Below are positions 33,160 through 44,597 of a stretch of 64,000 nucleotides of DNA, piece by piece. The notes under the pieces are model-generated. The model was not told where the DNA came from. It was given only the letters and a program-made list of their open reading frames with translations, and made no database searches. Every line of letters begins with the position of its first letter. The stretch's first letter is position 1. The DNA is from Actinernus sp. WN-2022 (taxonomy: Eukaryota > Cnidaria > Anthozoa > Actiniaria > Actinernidae): NCBI GenBank assembly GCA_030867875.1, contig JAOWCC010001634.1, forward strand, positions 98,559,321 to 98,623,320, read 5' to 3'. The position numbers and the translations under genes were made by a program.

Positions 33160-34979
33160 CTTAAACCAAATTGGAACGTGCAGTTCCTCTTTTTATACAG
33201 TCAGGTACCTTACCTTTCTCACTACTATGCGTTGAAAATGTCTACAAAATGATGCATGATATTTCAAACTTAAATGCGCCGACAAATCTCTTAAATATAT
33301 TTAAGAAAGTATAAATGAAGTCCACAAACACACTCCTCGATCCTCATCAAAAAATAAATTTAATGTGCAGTTTTCAGAACAGAGAAACAGCGAAAATGTT
33401 ATTCCAGGATACCGGAACCCAAATATGGAATGCTCTCCCTTTCAGTTAGATCTCCGATTCGGAAGAAACATAATTACACGGGCTCCCTGTAGGCAGGCCC
33501 GAGTCGAGTTTTCCAAGTATTCCTTCCTTCCTTCCTTCCTTTATTTTTCGTGTCTCGAAATTTCGCCGTCAACCAATCAGATTGCACTATGCACGTGAAC
33601 ACACACGTGGCCGCCATGTCATGTGACATGTCTCGCGGCGACCAATTTCTCCAGCTCTGCGAATGTGAAGCGAGGAGTGACGGTTTTGGTTCTGTTTCTG
33701 CAGCTTAATAATCCACAAAAACTGAAAGAAAATGCTTGTATTTCTGCATCTGAGTGCCATTGGATTGCAGTGTTGATACTATTGAAACGCTCTTCTTGCC
33801 AATTCGTGCATACACTGAGGTCAAAATGAGGTTAGCCTTTCTTTAGCTGGGTGGGTGATTTTTATTGTGGACTGTTTCATAATCACCCATTCTCAGCTAA
33901 CACTGGGAGATTCGCAGTTTGAAAAGCCCAACTATAAAGTTTGTACAAACCCTATTTCAATAGATTTACCGAATCACATATTATTCAAAGCCAATATTTC
34001 TGAAATTTGGCATAAAACTGTTCAGTAGTTCGTGATTTACAGACAATTGTATTAACGCACCCTGAAAAGATCAATCGTTATTTTTAGGAGAAAGCCGAAA
34101 AAATAGATAGCAGAGAATACCTGCATCTGGCAAAGATTGTCCTCATTATTTTTGGAAAGGTTCAGTCTGAAATAGACGATTATGTTTTATTTTCGACACA
34201 GATGCAAAATCGTTTTGAAAAATTGCTTAGATTATGACAACTTCAATTCCACTTTTTGCGACCATGAAATTGAATTAACCAATTTTCTCTGTAATTGCTT
34301 TGTTTCGACGGCAAACATTTTGAAAACCCCTCAAATTCGAACGTTATACAACACATTCCCGATATTCAGTTTAGTTCTGATACCCTAAGCCCATGCATTA
34401 CCAGTAAGGACTCGGCAACCATGGTAACGTAATTTATACATCACGTAATTTGCATTATAACAATGTACTTTCTGATCACTTTCTTTAGAAATGTAAACGT
34501 GAATAACAAGACATAATCAAGGTTTTAGCTTAAATAAGTATCTCTCTCAATGGTTTAAACATACGTTTCTAAAGAACGTGAAATATTTTAGCATTTTGTG
34601 GTATTTTTGCTATAAAAGTGAAAAAGTGCATTGCGTGACACCGCTAAATGGCTGATGATAAACCTGAACTAAGAAGATTTATTTATTTATGCAAATGGTA
34701 CCTTTGGTCCCCATTGCAACACACATAATGTAATTTTCCTTGCATCAAAGGCAAATATATCCTTGGTAACGTAAGTTACACCGACCCTAATTTATACCCA
34801 ACAAACCCCATGGATGGTGGAAGAATATGGTTAATATATAATGAGAATTATTATAATGTAAGATGTGCGAAACCATGGTAGAATCATTGTAAAATATCAA
34901 TATGATAAGCAAAAACAAGGGAAAATATACTTTTATGTGCCTTAAATATTTTGCTGAAGAAGGTTTCTTGCCTCAGTGT
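33160..34979. other. Intergenic DNA with small simple repeats
   Basis: There is a TTCC microsatellite at about 33520-33541 and a hairpin at 33843-33900 (TTAGCTGGGTGGGTGATT with its imperfect inverse). The remainder, 33905-34979, shows no exon, RNA gene or element. Confidence 0.4.
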
Positions 34980-35041
34980 AATCCTTTCATCAGGAATCAC
35001 TCGATATAACGAGTAGGATTGTCCACCAAGTATTCTTCAGT

Positions 35042-35238
35042 TCTTGTGCACCCTCAGGTGACTGACCAGTCCAATGCGAGAGGCGCACGGCCTTCCGCAA
35101 ACGTGACACGTATAAGCAGTAGTGAGCGGTAAAGGTGCCTTTTCACGCTCCTTGCGCAGCAAGCGTTTCTGCTGGGCCTTGGTTCGCCTTTCCAGCTCAA
35201 AGTGGGACACACACTCATGGACGACTGTTCGCCAACCG
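35042..35238 (-). pseudogene. C-terminal zinc-finger end of the minus-strand LINE ORF2
   Basis: The minus-strand frame begins at the junction with the inserted LINE (WRTVVHECVSHFELERR), runs through a Lys/Arg-rich stretch (KAQQKRLLRKEREK) and ends in one C2H2 finger followed by a stop. Such fingers end the ORF2 of several metazoan LINEs and are thought to help bind nucleic acid. It is separated from its RT by the nested insertion. Confidence 0.75.
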
Positions 35239-36197
35239 GATCTACTATTAGCAACATCCTCCCAGTTGTCGACACTAATATCCCTTCCAGGTTACTAAGA
35301 GATGCAGCTGAAATTGTTAGCCCCTCTCTAACCTCACTATTTAATTTATCTATAGCAAAAGAGATCTTCCCCCAAGATTGGAAGCTTGCAAGAGTTACTC
35401 CTCTCTTTAAACAGGGTACTAAATTTGATCCAGATAACTTTAGACCAATCTCAATTATCTCTGCTGTTGCAAAATTATTTGAAAGGCTGGTATTTGATCA
35501 GTTTTATGATTATCTTCAAGAACATAAAATCCTTACTAATAGCCAATCGGGATTTCGAACCCTCCACTCTACGGTGACAGCATTACTAGAAGCCACAGAC
35601 CAGTGGTACTACAACATTGACAAAGGACATGTCAATGCTGTGTTATTCCTGGATCTGAAAAAAGCGTTTGACACTGTCGACCACAAAATCCTTCTTGAAA
35701 AACTTAAATTTTATGGATTAGATCAAGCCTCTTTGAACTGGTTTGACTCGTATCTTAGTAACAGGCAGCAACGATGCAGGGTAAATAATGAAACATCTAG
35801 TCCCAGAACCCTCAATTGCGGCGTGCCCCAAGGAACGATCCTAGGGCCCCTTCTGTTTTTACTCTACATCAACGATCTACCCAACTGCCTATTAAAATCT
35901 TTTCCTCGGATGTACGCCGATGATACAAACTTAACAGTAACCGGCGAGAGTCCGAGAGAGATAGAAGAATGCTTAGGACTCGACCTCCAAAATGTTAGAA
36001 ATTGGCTTTGTGCAAATAGACTCACCCTAAATGCAACAAAAACGGAATTGTTGCTAGTGGGTTCCCACCAGAAATTGACAAATTTTCCGAAAGATTTATC
36101 TTTCACCATTGATGGTAAAGTCATAGAAAGAGTTACCTCAACAAAATATCTTGGTGTACATCTAGATGAAAATTTGTTTGATGAAAACCCACATTAA
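35239..36197 (+). pseudogene. Reverse transcriptase core of the CR1-like LINE
   Basis: The frame, open across the left junction, gives an RT fragment of about 310 residues. Motifs seen are DNFRPISI, the Asp of VLFLDLKKAFDTVDH, GVPQGTILGPLLFLLYIND and the YADD box at 35913-35924. All catalytic Asp residues are present. The frame runs out at 36197 in a short out-of-frame tail; RT continues in another frame from about 36166, so one indel lies near 36165-36180. The product would have copied the element RNA at its target site. Confidence 0.85.
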
Positions 36198-36753
36198 CAA
36201 ACTCATGAAGAAAATCTCCTCAGGTCTAGGTGCACTCAGACGTATAAAGCCTTTCATACCCCCCAAAGCACTGCTAAGTGTCTATGATACTCTCATACTC
36301 CCTCATTTTGATTACTGCAGTGTTGTATGGGAAAATCTAAACAAAGGACTTGCCGAGAATCTACAAAAGTTGCAAAACCGAGCTGCCAGAATAATAACCG
36401 GTTTACCCTTTGATACTAAGATTGATGAGCTCCTAAGTACTCTAAATTGGGACAGACTATATATTCGACGAATCAAACAAAAAGCAATAATGATTTATAG
36501 GGCTTTAAATAACCTGTCTCCTGAATATTTATCCTCAAAATTTATACCACGTTCAGCCTCTACAAATTACAATCTTAGGGGCTCATCAACAAAACTAACC
36601 CTTGTACGGCCACGAACCAATTTCGGTAAAAAGGCTTTTCGCTTTAGTGGGGCTAAGTTATGGAATGAACTGCCTGAGGATGTAAGGCAATCAACTAGTT
36701 TAAATAACTTCATTTTTAATCTTACGAAATCGAGTTATTTTAACCTTATGTAA
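36166..36753 (+). pseudogene. C-terminal part of CR1-like ORF2
   Basis: This 195-codon frame continues the RT thumb and C-terminal region after the frameshift (THINKLMKKISSGLGALRR, LPHFDYCSVVW, LQNRAARIITG, FSGAKLWNELP). It ends at a stop at 36751-36753. These blocks are typical of the CR1/L2-like end of ORF2 in cnidarian elements. It is intact apart from the upstream frame break. Confidence 0.82.
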
Positions 36754-36887
36754 ATATTTCTTATATATGACATTCCTATTTTTCTTATTCGTCCCTGCAA
36801 CATGGCTTTCATGTAAAACAGTTTCATATTTTAGTGTTTTTTATCTATGTATGTAACTGATGATTTTCCATGTATAAATAAAGATAT

Positions 36888-37175
36888 TCATTCACTAATG
36901 CCACACGACTTTAGAGATGTTTTCATGTTATCCTTAAAACGCTTCCTTTGTCCTCCCCTCGCTCTTGCTCCAGAACCAAGTTGGCCGAAGAAAATCTGCT
37001 TGGGAAGGCGGGAGTCGTTCATTCGTAGGAGATTCCCCGACCAACGAAGTTGATTTTGCATCGCCATGGCCTCAATGCTGGTACAGTTGGCCTCTTCCAG
37101 GATGCTGAAATTTGTTCGTCGATCCTTCCAGTTGACACTGGATACGGCGAAGGCAGCGTTGATGGTATTTCTCAA
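36888..37175 (-). pseudogene. LINE ORF2 segment after RT (minus strand)
   Basis: This frame continues ORF2 beyond the RT in another reading frame (LRWSGNLLRMNDSRLPKQIF, GARARGGQRKRFKDNMKTSL). It is cut at 36888 by the nested LINE. The block is a conserved feature of metazoan APE-type LINE C-termini. The frame change relative to 37072-38031 is near 37130-37160. Confidence 0.75.
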
Positions 37176-38031
37176 GGGCCTTTAAATGCCGTCGATAAGT
37201 AATCCAGGACTCCGAGCCATATAGAAGCGTCGGTAGAACAACAGCCTTGTATACTAGGATTTTGGTGCCAGTTCGTATACCTCTGTCATCAAAGACTCTC
37301 TCCCGCAGCCGACCAAAGGCATAGCTGGCAGCTTGAAGACGATGTTGGATCTCAGCATCAATATCTGCCTTGGGTGAGAGGAAACTGCCCAAGTAAGAGA
37401 AACTCTGTACATTGTGTAGGACAGTCTCTTCGATCTTAAGGGATGGACACATAGGAGTTTGATCTGGAGCTGGCTGAAAAAGAACCTCCGTCTTCTTCAC
37501 ATTTATAGAAAGGCCGAGTCTCCGGTAAGCATAGTCAAAGGCGTTCAGAATCGCTTGTAGATCTTCTTCTGAGGTGGCGCAGATACAATTGTCATCAGCG
37601 TACTGAAGTTCCACCACCGACGTAATACTAGTCTTGGTCTTCGCCTTAAGCCTGCTTAGATTGAATAAGCCTCCATCCATTCTGTAAACAACTTCTATCC
37701 CGCCTGGGAGTCTATTCTGCACCAGGTGCATAATAGCTGCTACAAAGATGGAAAACAATGTGGGTACGATCACACAGCCTTGGTTTACGCCCGTTTGCAC
37801 CTCGAAAGGTTCGCTATCATCAGTGTCATTGAGGACTCTGGCGGTCATGTTATCATGGAGAAGACTAAGAATACGAATAAATTTCTCAAGACTTCCGTAT
37901 TTGGCCAAGATTTTCCATAGGGCTTCACGGTTGACGGAGTCGAAAGCCTTTGTAAGGTCTATAAAGGCCATGTAGAGTGGCTGATGTTGTTCACGACATT
38001 TCTTTTGCAGCTGGCGTGCGATGAAGATCAT
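37072..38031 (-). pseudogene. Reverse transcriptase of the minus-strand LINE
   Basis: This 319-codon RT frame has AFIDLTKAFDSV (motif A Asp), the GVNQGCVIVPTLFS block and the YADD box at 37591-37602. The frame continues upstream to about 38190 (CGSYRGISLL, ESQCGFRANRGT) but meets an in-frame TAG near 38193 and a TAA near 38299, so the copy is inactive. Further upstream, to about 38670, the pre-RT linker can be read with more breaks. It differs clearly from the CR1-like RT nested in it. Confidence 0.85.
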
Positions 38032-38689
38032 ATCAATAGTTCCTCGGTTAGCTCGAAAGCCACACTGTGATTCCGGGAGAAACTCTTCCGCGTGGGGATA
38101 TAGACGATTGGCAAGAATTCGAGTGATGACTTTGCCAGCAGTAGCAAGTAGTGAAATGCCACGATAACTTCCACAGTCCGATTTATCTCCCTTCTAGAAG
38201 ATTTTGACGATTTCCGCATCACTTAGGTCCGGAGCGATCTTCTCTCTCTGCCAGATGAGAAGAATGAGCTGCTGAAGACAACAAGTAAGTTATTCTCCCC
38301 CGAGTTTAAAGATCTCTGCTGGTATTCCGTCACCACCGGGGGCCTTTCCATTCTTTGTCTGACTGATGGCAGTTTTAACTTCAGCAAGGCTAGGTTCCAG
38401 TCCAAGCTCCACAGTCACAGGTAGCTGAGGGATCTTTAGATATATAGATTCATCTATTAATGATACGCGGTTTAAGAGATTTTTGAAATGCTCCTTCCAA
38501 CGGCAGTTTATGCTCTCTTCATCATTAAGGAGTGCCGTCTTTATCCTTCACAGGAGCTGCGCCACGCGTGCTAGGACCGTAAATCGCCTTTGTGGCACTA
38601 AAAACGCCACGACTATCATGTCTATCCGCAAGATCTTGAATCTCTTTGGCTTTACATGTGGTTGAAAAGAGGCTAAATGTAGCGATATC

Positions 38690-39766
38690 TAGGTGTTCAA
38701 TTCAAGAATAAGAAGTAAATATATATTTGAATCTAAGCTATTTTGAGGAGAATCTACTACGGGATGGTGTTATATATCCTCCTTGGCAAGGTCCTAGATA
38801 AATCCTGTAAACTACGTTACGGTAACGTTACATTACATCGGTTCATGTTTCTCTTCCTACACCTATAAAATTACAACGACGTTCAATTCTCTGCATGTAT
38901 TCTCATGCAAGTACTATTTGAGTAAGTCTATCAGTTAAAAAAATTAAAGTTGTGCACTTCATGTGTCAGTTTTGTATACAAAATATTTCTTGAAAACATG
39001 GTAACGCAATTTACTGTCCAGAAATTTTGGCTCCAATCGATTGGCTCCTTTAACAAAAAAATCGTTGTGTGTTATGATGTTTCCCTTGATTGCCGTCTCG
39101 GGAAACATCAAGAGTCTCGGCAAACAAAATTCACTGGGAGTGGAGAATGAAATGAATGAATGAAAAACGTTGTCCAAAACCATAAAATATATATACCAAT
39201 AGCTTAGAAAATGTTTATTTTTTCAATCGGCTTCACCCAAGGGGCAAATGAAAAATACATTCCAATAGTAAGGCCAGATAAGTTTTTTTAATCGCACAGG
39301 TGAGAACACTCGAGCTCTATAGCCTCAACATCCAGGAAGAGCCATGCTATATATCTGTTTTCACCTTTTAATAATGTTTCCCTGTCAATCATTTTGTAAT
39401 CTGTCTCATTTATCTTATTTTGCAACAGCTATTACGTTCAAAAATACACGCTAATGTAAATTATCTTAATTCATTGTACCCGAATAAGACTGGTGTAGCT
39501 AGCCGAAATATTGTACCTTTAACTTCAAAATTCTACGTTGTATTAGTCCTTGCTTCTTTATTGTTATTCCAATAGTGAATTGCATAACAGGAAATATATC
39601 AAAAATATATAAGTTGAGATATAAGCCTTGATATATGCCAGTATAAACACAGTATACCATACATGTATTTCTTATTGCACGATCAGGCCTGAAATACATT
39701 CTTCAGATGCCTCTTAGGTGAGATTTATTGAAAATTATTTTTAAAGACATCCCATGATGTTATGTA
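38690..39766. other. Intergenic DNA, nothing recognised
   Basis: AT-rich sequence without exon-like frames, terminal repeats or RNA genes that I can identify. Confidence 0.4.
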
Positions 39767-39771
39767 TATCT

Positions 39772-40080
39772 TCAAGAGACCATAATCAAGAGCGAGAATC
39801 TCCCATACTACCTCTATGCTACGGCATTTTCACAAGTTAGGTTATTTTTAGAACGGTTTCCCGCTATTATTGGGTTGCAATCATTCCTAAGGGAATAAAA
39901 TCACAAAAGCGTATCAGACGTGTTGTTGGTATAACAAAAGAAGCTAATGAGGTATATTTTGTTCCGCCACTGGTGCAATCCACTAATTGGCCGCAAAAAT
40001 AATCTAAAAATAGCCCAACTTGTGAAAACGCCGTAGCATCTATATAAGAAATATGGACGCTCTTGGTTATGGGCTCTTGA
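39772..40080. mobile_element. MITE with about 75-bp inverted termini and TATCT duplication
   Basis: The left end TCAAGAGACCATAATCAAGA and right end TCTTGGTTATGGGCTCTTGA are inverted. The arms continue through ATGCTACGGCATTTTCACAA and its inverse. TATCT flanks both sides (39767-39771, 40081-40085). The 150-bp centre has short open frames on both strands, which I read as chance. Confidence 0.75.
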
Positions 40081-40085
40081 TATCT

Positions 40086-41735
40086 TTTATTGGCTTTATT
40101 TATCACTTGTACTTACAGTATGTGTGTATATTTAAGGACAAGAGATTGACTGTAACCCTTCCCAGACAATAAGTATTAAATATTTTTGTCCTTTCCCCCT
40201 ATAACCAACCATTTTTCAGTTGCCCATTTTTTATGCCCCTTCATTATTTATGGTTAAAAAAAATGTGACATTCACCCTGCTAATTTCTGATCAGTCCCTC
40301 ATTACTTCATTTCAACTCTCCAAACAAGCATACATGTATACAGCCCGAGTTAATTAAAGTTGCATGCAGCTCTTATTTTAAAAAGGAATCAAAAGATTTA
40401 TATTCCCCAATATACTTTCAACAGCGGATGACTATGCTGAGGTCACTCAATCGTACATGGTGTGAGGTACACGGCACTAATTAATAATCAAAACACAACA
40501 CTTCAAGACGATGATTTGATTTAATTTGATTTTGATAAAACACTTAAAAGAATACTATATACCTAAATACACTATACTTAGCTTTAAAATAAGTACAATA
40601 TTAAAAATAAGTGAATACAGATTATAACAAATATCTGAAACATTTTGTCAACTGCGCCACGTTGTGCTAACAGCATAGTAACTGATTGAGTGAGTGAGTG
40701 ACAACACTCCCCGATCTTATTACAGTGTGCAGTTGTTACCCTTATTCGTAATCCATGAAACTCCGCACGCCAGAAGTATAAAAACTATAAAACTAGTACA
40801 GCATTATGGGCTTAACCTCTTCAATTACGAGTGTAAACTATCTTTTATATATCTATACCATCATACGATCAACAAAGGTTGCATTCTTTTAAACGACGTG
40901 TAAAATAGGTTTCAAAAACTCATGAATAATTAATGAGCATTTTGTCCAATCAGATGAAGCAAATCAGTCACGTGCATACTCCTTTATACCTGATAAAATA
41001 TCATCATTCTAAAACGCCCGCGGAGGGATTTGAATTCTGTCCCAGGGGGAAACTGGGTTAATGATTGAATGAATGGAATTTATATTGATGTTTCAGCTTT
41101 CTCATTGAATTGCTAATTAGGATGATCGTTTTATATAAAGAATACTAATGACCATGAAATTTTATATAAAGTTTCATCCTAATTAAGAATTCACTGATAA
41201 AGACCCAAAGATCACAAAAAGTACACGGAACATAAGGTACCTAGATAATAAATTTTGCACTAAATTTACTAATATCAGCAGACTACCGAGATACACAGAT
41301 AATATTTCTAAAATGAAGTTATCCAACTTGTTTACCGAGCCACTGTTTAGTTCCAATTATTAAACCAAACTCAAAGCCGTAAAATAATAAAAACGTGCAT
41401 TAAACTGACATATTTTTTGCCGGAGTCAAAAACTTAGAGTCTGCCGTCATGTCAGTCACATCGCTTTTCAAGTCTTGAACTTTATCGAGGTAAACCACGA
41501 CACCAAATCCTTCAAGTGCAGGTACTTCTTGCATTGCGAAACGCCGCTTCAAACGGTGACATAGTATGGTAATTTCTTATGTCATTCCCTTGAGATGTTC
41601 GTAATTGCAGGCGGTGATTACTCGAATATTTTGCATGTCGTTGTGAATACACAAAGGTTCAATGGTTCATTAAGTAACCATTCCCTTGAGATGTGCGTCT
41701 TTCTTTCATTGCATTCTTAAAGCGTTTTTGAAGCC
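40086..41735. other. Intergenic DNA, nothing recognised
   Basis: This contains AT-rich sequence and short simple runs. No coding frame with protein-like composition, RNA gene or transposon end is apparent. Confidence 0.4.
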
Positions 41736-41837
41736 GTTTAAAACACTCACAGCACATGTTTTATCAAGTCTAAAAATTATTGGGCTTCGCCCTCGAATTT
41801 TTAAACTTGATAAAACACTGCTGTTCGTGTTTTAAAC
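41736..41837. repeat. Palindromic repeat
   Basis: The arms GTTTAAAACAC...CATGTTTTATCAAGT and ACTTGATAAAACA...GTGTTTTAAAC form a stem of about 42 bp with small mismatches. The loop contains TTGGGCTTCGCCC. It is a fold-back element without coding content. Confidence 0.65.
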
Positions 41838-41997
41838 AGTACATAAAATTACAATGCGAAAGGAAAAATGTGATAGATAATATTAATACAAACTAGAAAC
41901 ACGCCAAACAATTAGTTGACAACTGCTGGATACGTTACCAAACGCAAAGACTGGATATAAACCAGCCAGAGGACCGGCTGGTATAATAGAGTTTTTT

Positions 41998-42116
41998 ATT
42001 CTCACGGAGGAGCTGGAACGAACACTCAACGAAGGCTAAAACGAAGGCTATAACTTTTAGTGAATTCCTCCACATGAGCCTCCATTGAGTGCTCGTTCCA
42101 GGGCGTCCGTGAGAAT
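41998..42116. repeat. Inverted repeat, probable MITE
   Basis: ATTCTCACGGA...GGAACGAACACTCAA on the left pairs with TTGAGTGCTCGTTCC...TCCGTGAGAAT on the right, around a loop of about 55 bp. No target duplication is clear. Confidence 0.6.
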
Positions 42117-42169
42117 ACAAAAATTTGCCTATCCCCAGTCCGGGGGGACTTCGGAGTTAAAATATCGGA

Positions 42170-42520
42170 GATGCTCGTCGGAAAAGCTGGAAAAATACCC
42201 TAAAAATATCTCACATCGCCTATACCTATCCTAAAAATACCTTATATCCTAGGCCTGGTGATCCTGGAGTGTCTCTCTCATCCCGCCAGGAGCCCAGTTA
42301 CGTGTGGGTTTTCGCGTTATCGGTAAATTCGGTTCTCGAAAAAGGCGGGTGATAGCAAATATACTCACCAACAATCGAGAATGGTTCAAATTAATTACGA
42401 GGGCCTATGTACCCTCTAAAATACCATTCAGATTTTAGAACCATTTGGTCTTTGTGTAAAAGATCCCTTAAAATATACCGGAGCTTACCCACCTCCTCCC
42501 CCCGGATCATCACCTTACCG
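42170..42520. repeat. Second copy of the AGGGTATTTTT repeat (inverse)
   Basis: CGTCGGAAAAGCTGG and AATACCCTAAAAAT match the inverse of 28050-28105. A CCTCCCCCC run near 42500 corresponds to the C-run side of that copy. It lies just downstream of the gene B poly(A) site. Confidence 0.4.
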
Positions 42521-42893
42521 TAATATTTATTGACCTAACGCGGAGAATAACACAAAGACGGTGAAAACCGAACCCGTTACGATACAGTGCGGTGCGGCAC
42601 GATAAATAAAGCAAAATTCAACTGGACTTAAATGAGCCTGTAATCAATTGGGCGTTAAATTGAAACACACATTTGCCTTAAAAAGAAACAATTTCCCGGA
42701 GTCGAGCGTTGTTACTTAAATACGAGAGTGGTATTCTCAATCTCCTAGATTTCTTAAATTATGTCATCGAATATAATATAGGTTTTATCTGCCATCTTAA
42801 CTGCGCTCCACAGGTAGCCCAATTCGAAAAAAACATGACTGAAAAAAATACTGAAGAGCCATGAGAGCCAGAAAGCAGGTTACGTTTTATAGG

Positions 42894-42899
42894 TTTATT
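42894..42899 (-). terminator. Poly(A) signal of gene B
   Basis: On the minus strand AATAAA occurs about 100 nt after the TAA stop of the FReD exon, a usual spacing for a 3' UTR end. Confidence 0.5.
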
Positions 42900-42996
42900 T
42901 TCTTCTGTTGGATACTTGCCTGACTCGTGTTAGCTGTAAGCTTAAGGATAGGCTATCGAAAGCACTGCGTTTTATATTACAGAAAGTTCTTTCAAT

Positions 42997-43634
42997 TTAA
43001 GAGTGTGAGTTTTGCCTCAGTTTCACTTCACTGAATTTCATTGAAAGCTCTATTTCCTTCCAATTGTACCAGGTGACTCCTTTCACGCTTTCTTTATTTC
43101 CAAGATATTGACCATTGAGATTAGAAAAATGACAGCTATCATACCACCAGGCTCCTGTATTGACAACAGCACAGTTACGACTACTGCGATCGTTATCTCT
43201 ATCTTTAGTACTGAACGCCATGTTGTTATGATAAGCAAGCGAGTCCTCAGCAGAACCTGAATACGAACTCACACTCAGTCTGTACTTGGACGCTTCATCA
43301 CCGACACTAAAACTACCATATTTGGCATACACTCTAACTCCTCCCCAGTCCTCTACCTCTACACGTAGAGTCGATGTTGTCCTGGTCGACAGACGGTGAA
43401 TGTAGTCATTACCCAACCAGAACTCGCCATTCAGGTTTCCAAAACCTGTTTTGTACTGGTACCACGTGCGGTAGAAGTCGACAGATCCATCTTGTCTTCT
43501 CTGGAAGACTGTCCACCCCCCTCCGTCTGTTGTCAGGTCACAGTAGACTTGGAAGGCACCTCGACCGTCAGGGTCCAGTGTGTACACATCGTTTCTTCGT
43601 ATTCCTACCTTGTACAAGTGAGAACAATCTCTAG
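42997..43634 (-). CDS. Gene B terminal exon: fibrinogen-related domain (FReD)
   Basis: This last exon of 638 nt has acceptor acacag before 43634, phase 1, and a TAA stop at 42997-42999. It encodes one complete FReD of about 212 residues. It starts ARDCSHLYKVG, with the canonical GGGWTVFQRRQDGSVDFYR, NGEFWLGND, the calcium-site region KDRDNDRSSRNCA and GAWWYDSCHFSNLNGQYL. The Cys positions of a FReD are present. FReDs of ficolins bind acetylated sugars and other microbial surface groups, often with calcium, so this is the likely recognition end of the protein. The upstream two-Ig exon (46889-47428) ends in phase 1 and joins in frame. The ligand cannot be read from sequence. No defect is seen. 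Confidence 0.93.
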
Positions 43635-43734
43635 CTGTGTGTAAGAAAGAATAATAAACTATGACATTATTACATGTAACTCCTTATTATATTAGACCAA
43701 TCCCTTTCTCTTCACGAATAACACAACAGGTTAT

Positions 43735-43865
43735 TTAACGTCCCCCGTAATAATGTGTTGGGGGACAAGGCTTTTACATGTGGCCAAGGCCACGGCCGGG
43801 ATTCCAACCTACGACCTCTCTCATTCTTGACCTACGCTCTACTATCTGAGCTATTTGTTTGTTAT
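43735..43865 (-). mobile_element. tRNA-derived SINE fragment in gene B intron
   Basis: On the minus strand there are a pol III A box (TAGCTCAGATAGTAGAGCG, 43853-43835) and a B box (GGTTGGAATCC, 43809-43799). The spacing is tRNA-like but the CCGGCC...-type tail continues beyond a tRNA. The substitution in the B box and the lack of a proper acceptor stem argue against a functional tRNA. Confidence 0.6.
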
Positions 43866-43871
43866 ACACTA

Positions 43872-44053
43872 CAGTCCCTGTCAAACGTTTTACAACCGTA
43901 TCCGGTACCGAATGTGGTTCGGTAAAACGAGTACTCGGTAACCACATGTGCTAATTTTCGTTCGGTGAACTCCATACGTTTTAACACCGAATTCGTTTTA
44001 CCGATTTCATTTTTTGTGGTTCGTACGATATGAAAAACGTTTGACAGGGACTG
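43872..44053. mobile_element. Tc1/mariner-like MITE in gene B intron
   Basis: The 182-bp element has near-perfect inverted ends CAGTCCCTGTCAAACGTTTT / AAAACGTTTGACAGGGACTG and is flanked by TA on both sides (43870-43871, 44054-44055). A TA duplication and a CAGT-type end fit Tc1/mariner. The centre is also partly self-complementary. No coding capacity. Confidence 0.8.
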
Positions 44054-44389
44054 TATATCTCTAATATGAGATATTCGACTCCCTTTTGCATACCCCGCCT
44101 GTCAGAATGGCCGAAGTGTGCATACCTTTATGGATATCTTAGAATTCAGTAAGCTAATAGTCATAAGTGTATAGACGGGAAGTGATCCATCTCTGTTTGA
44201 AAGCAATATATATATGTTGCAAATGTAGGGTACAATAAATAACATCGTACAGCCGTCCCATGCATCAGCTTTGCAGTCTTCATATATTTCAAATCCTTCT
44301 GCTGATCCTGATCTCCACAAATCCGGCTAAACTTTTGTTTGTAACAGTGGTCCCTGTAGCCTTTTTTGAAATTTATTTTTCTCCAAACT

Positions 44390-44555
44390 AGATTATTTTT
44401 GTCCAACCTAGTTTATTTTTGTCCAACCTAGTTTATTTTTCCCCAACCTAGTTTATTTTTGTCCAACCTAGTTTATTTTGTGTTCAACCTAGTTTATTTT
44501 GTGTTCAACCTAGTTTATTTTGTGTTCAACCTAGTTTATTTTGGATAATGGTAGT
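44390..44555. repeat. Minisatellite of 19-21 bp units
   Basis: About eight units of AACCTAGTTTATTTTTGTCC follow each other, with later units one base different (TTTTGTGTTC). It lies in the gene B intron. Confidence 0.8.
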
Positions 44556-44597
44556 TTATCTTGGTTCAATCTAGGTCATTTGTAGGGTCTTTTAAAT

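Larger units (their letters stand above)
35239..36890 (+). mobile_element. CR1-like LINE, 5'-truncated, nested in the minus-strand LINE
   Basis: This plus-strand element begins within the RT domain of ORF2, as expected after incomplete reverse transcription. It carries the RT core and C-terminal part. It ends in a 3' UTR with AATAAA at 36877-36882 and a short ATTC-type tail. Both flanks read as the interrupted minus-strand LINE, proving the order of insertion. No clean target duplication is visible. Confidence 0.8.
34980..38680 (-). mobile_element. 5'-truncated LINE on the minus strand, interrupted by another LINE
   Basis: The RT-bearing body (about 36888-38680) and the C-terminal zinc-finger end (35042-35238) are separated by a plus-strand LINE at about 35239-36890. 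The upstream part encodes the linker before RT (visible as VKDKDGTLLNDEE-like and NGKAPGGDGIPAEIF blocks) with several stops. The 5' endonuclease region is missing. The C-terminal piece reads in one frame to CHVCGRPCASRIGLVSHLRVH, a C2H2-type finger. About 30-40 bp seem to be lost at the insertion point. The clade is not certain. Confidence 0.8.

Noticed and set aside
32374..33164. Several 60-108 codon frames on both strands
   Set aside because: They lie in the inverted arms of the hAT-like element; frames mirror each other and have low-complexity composition.
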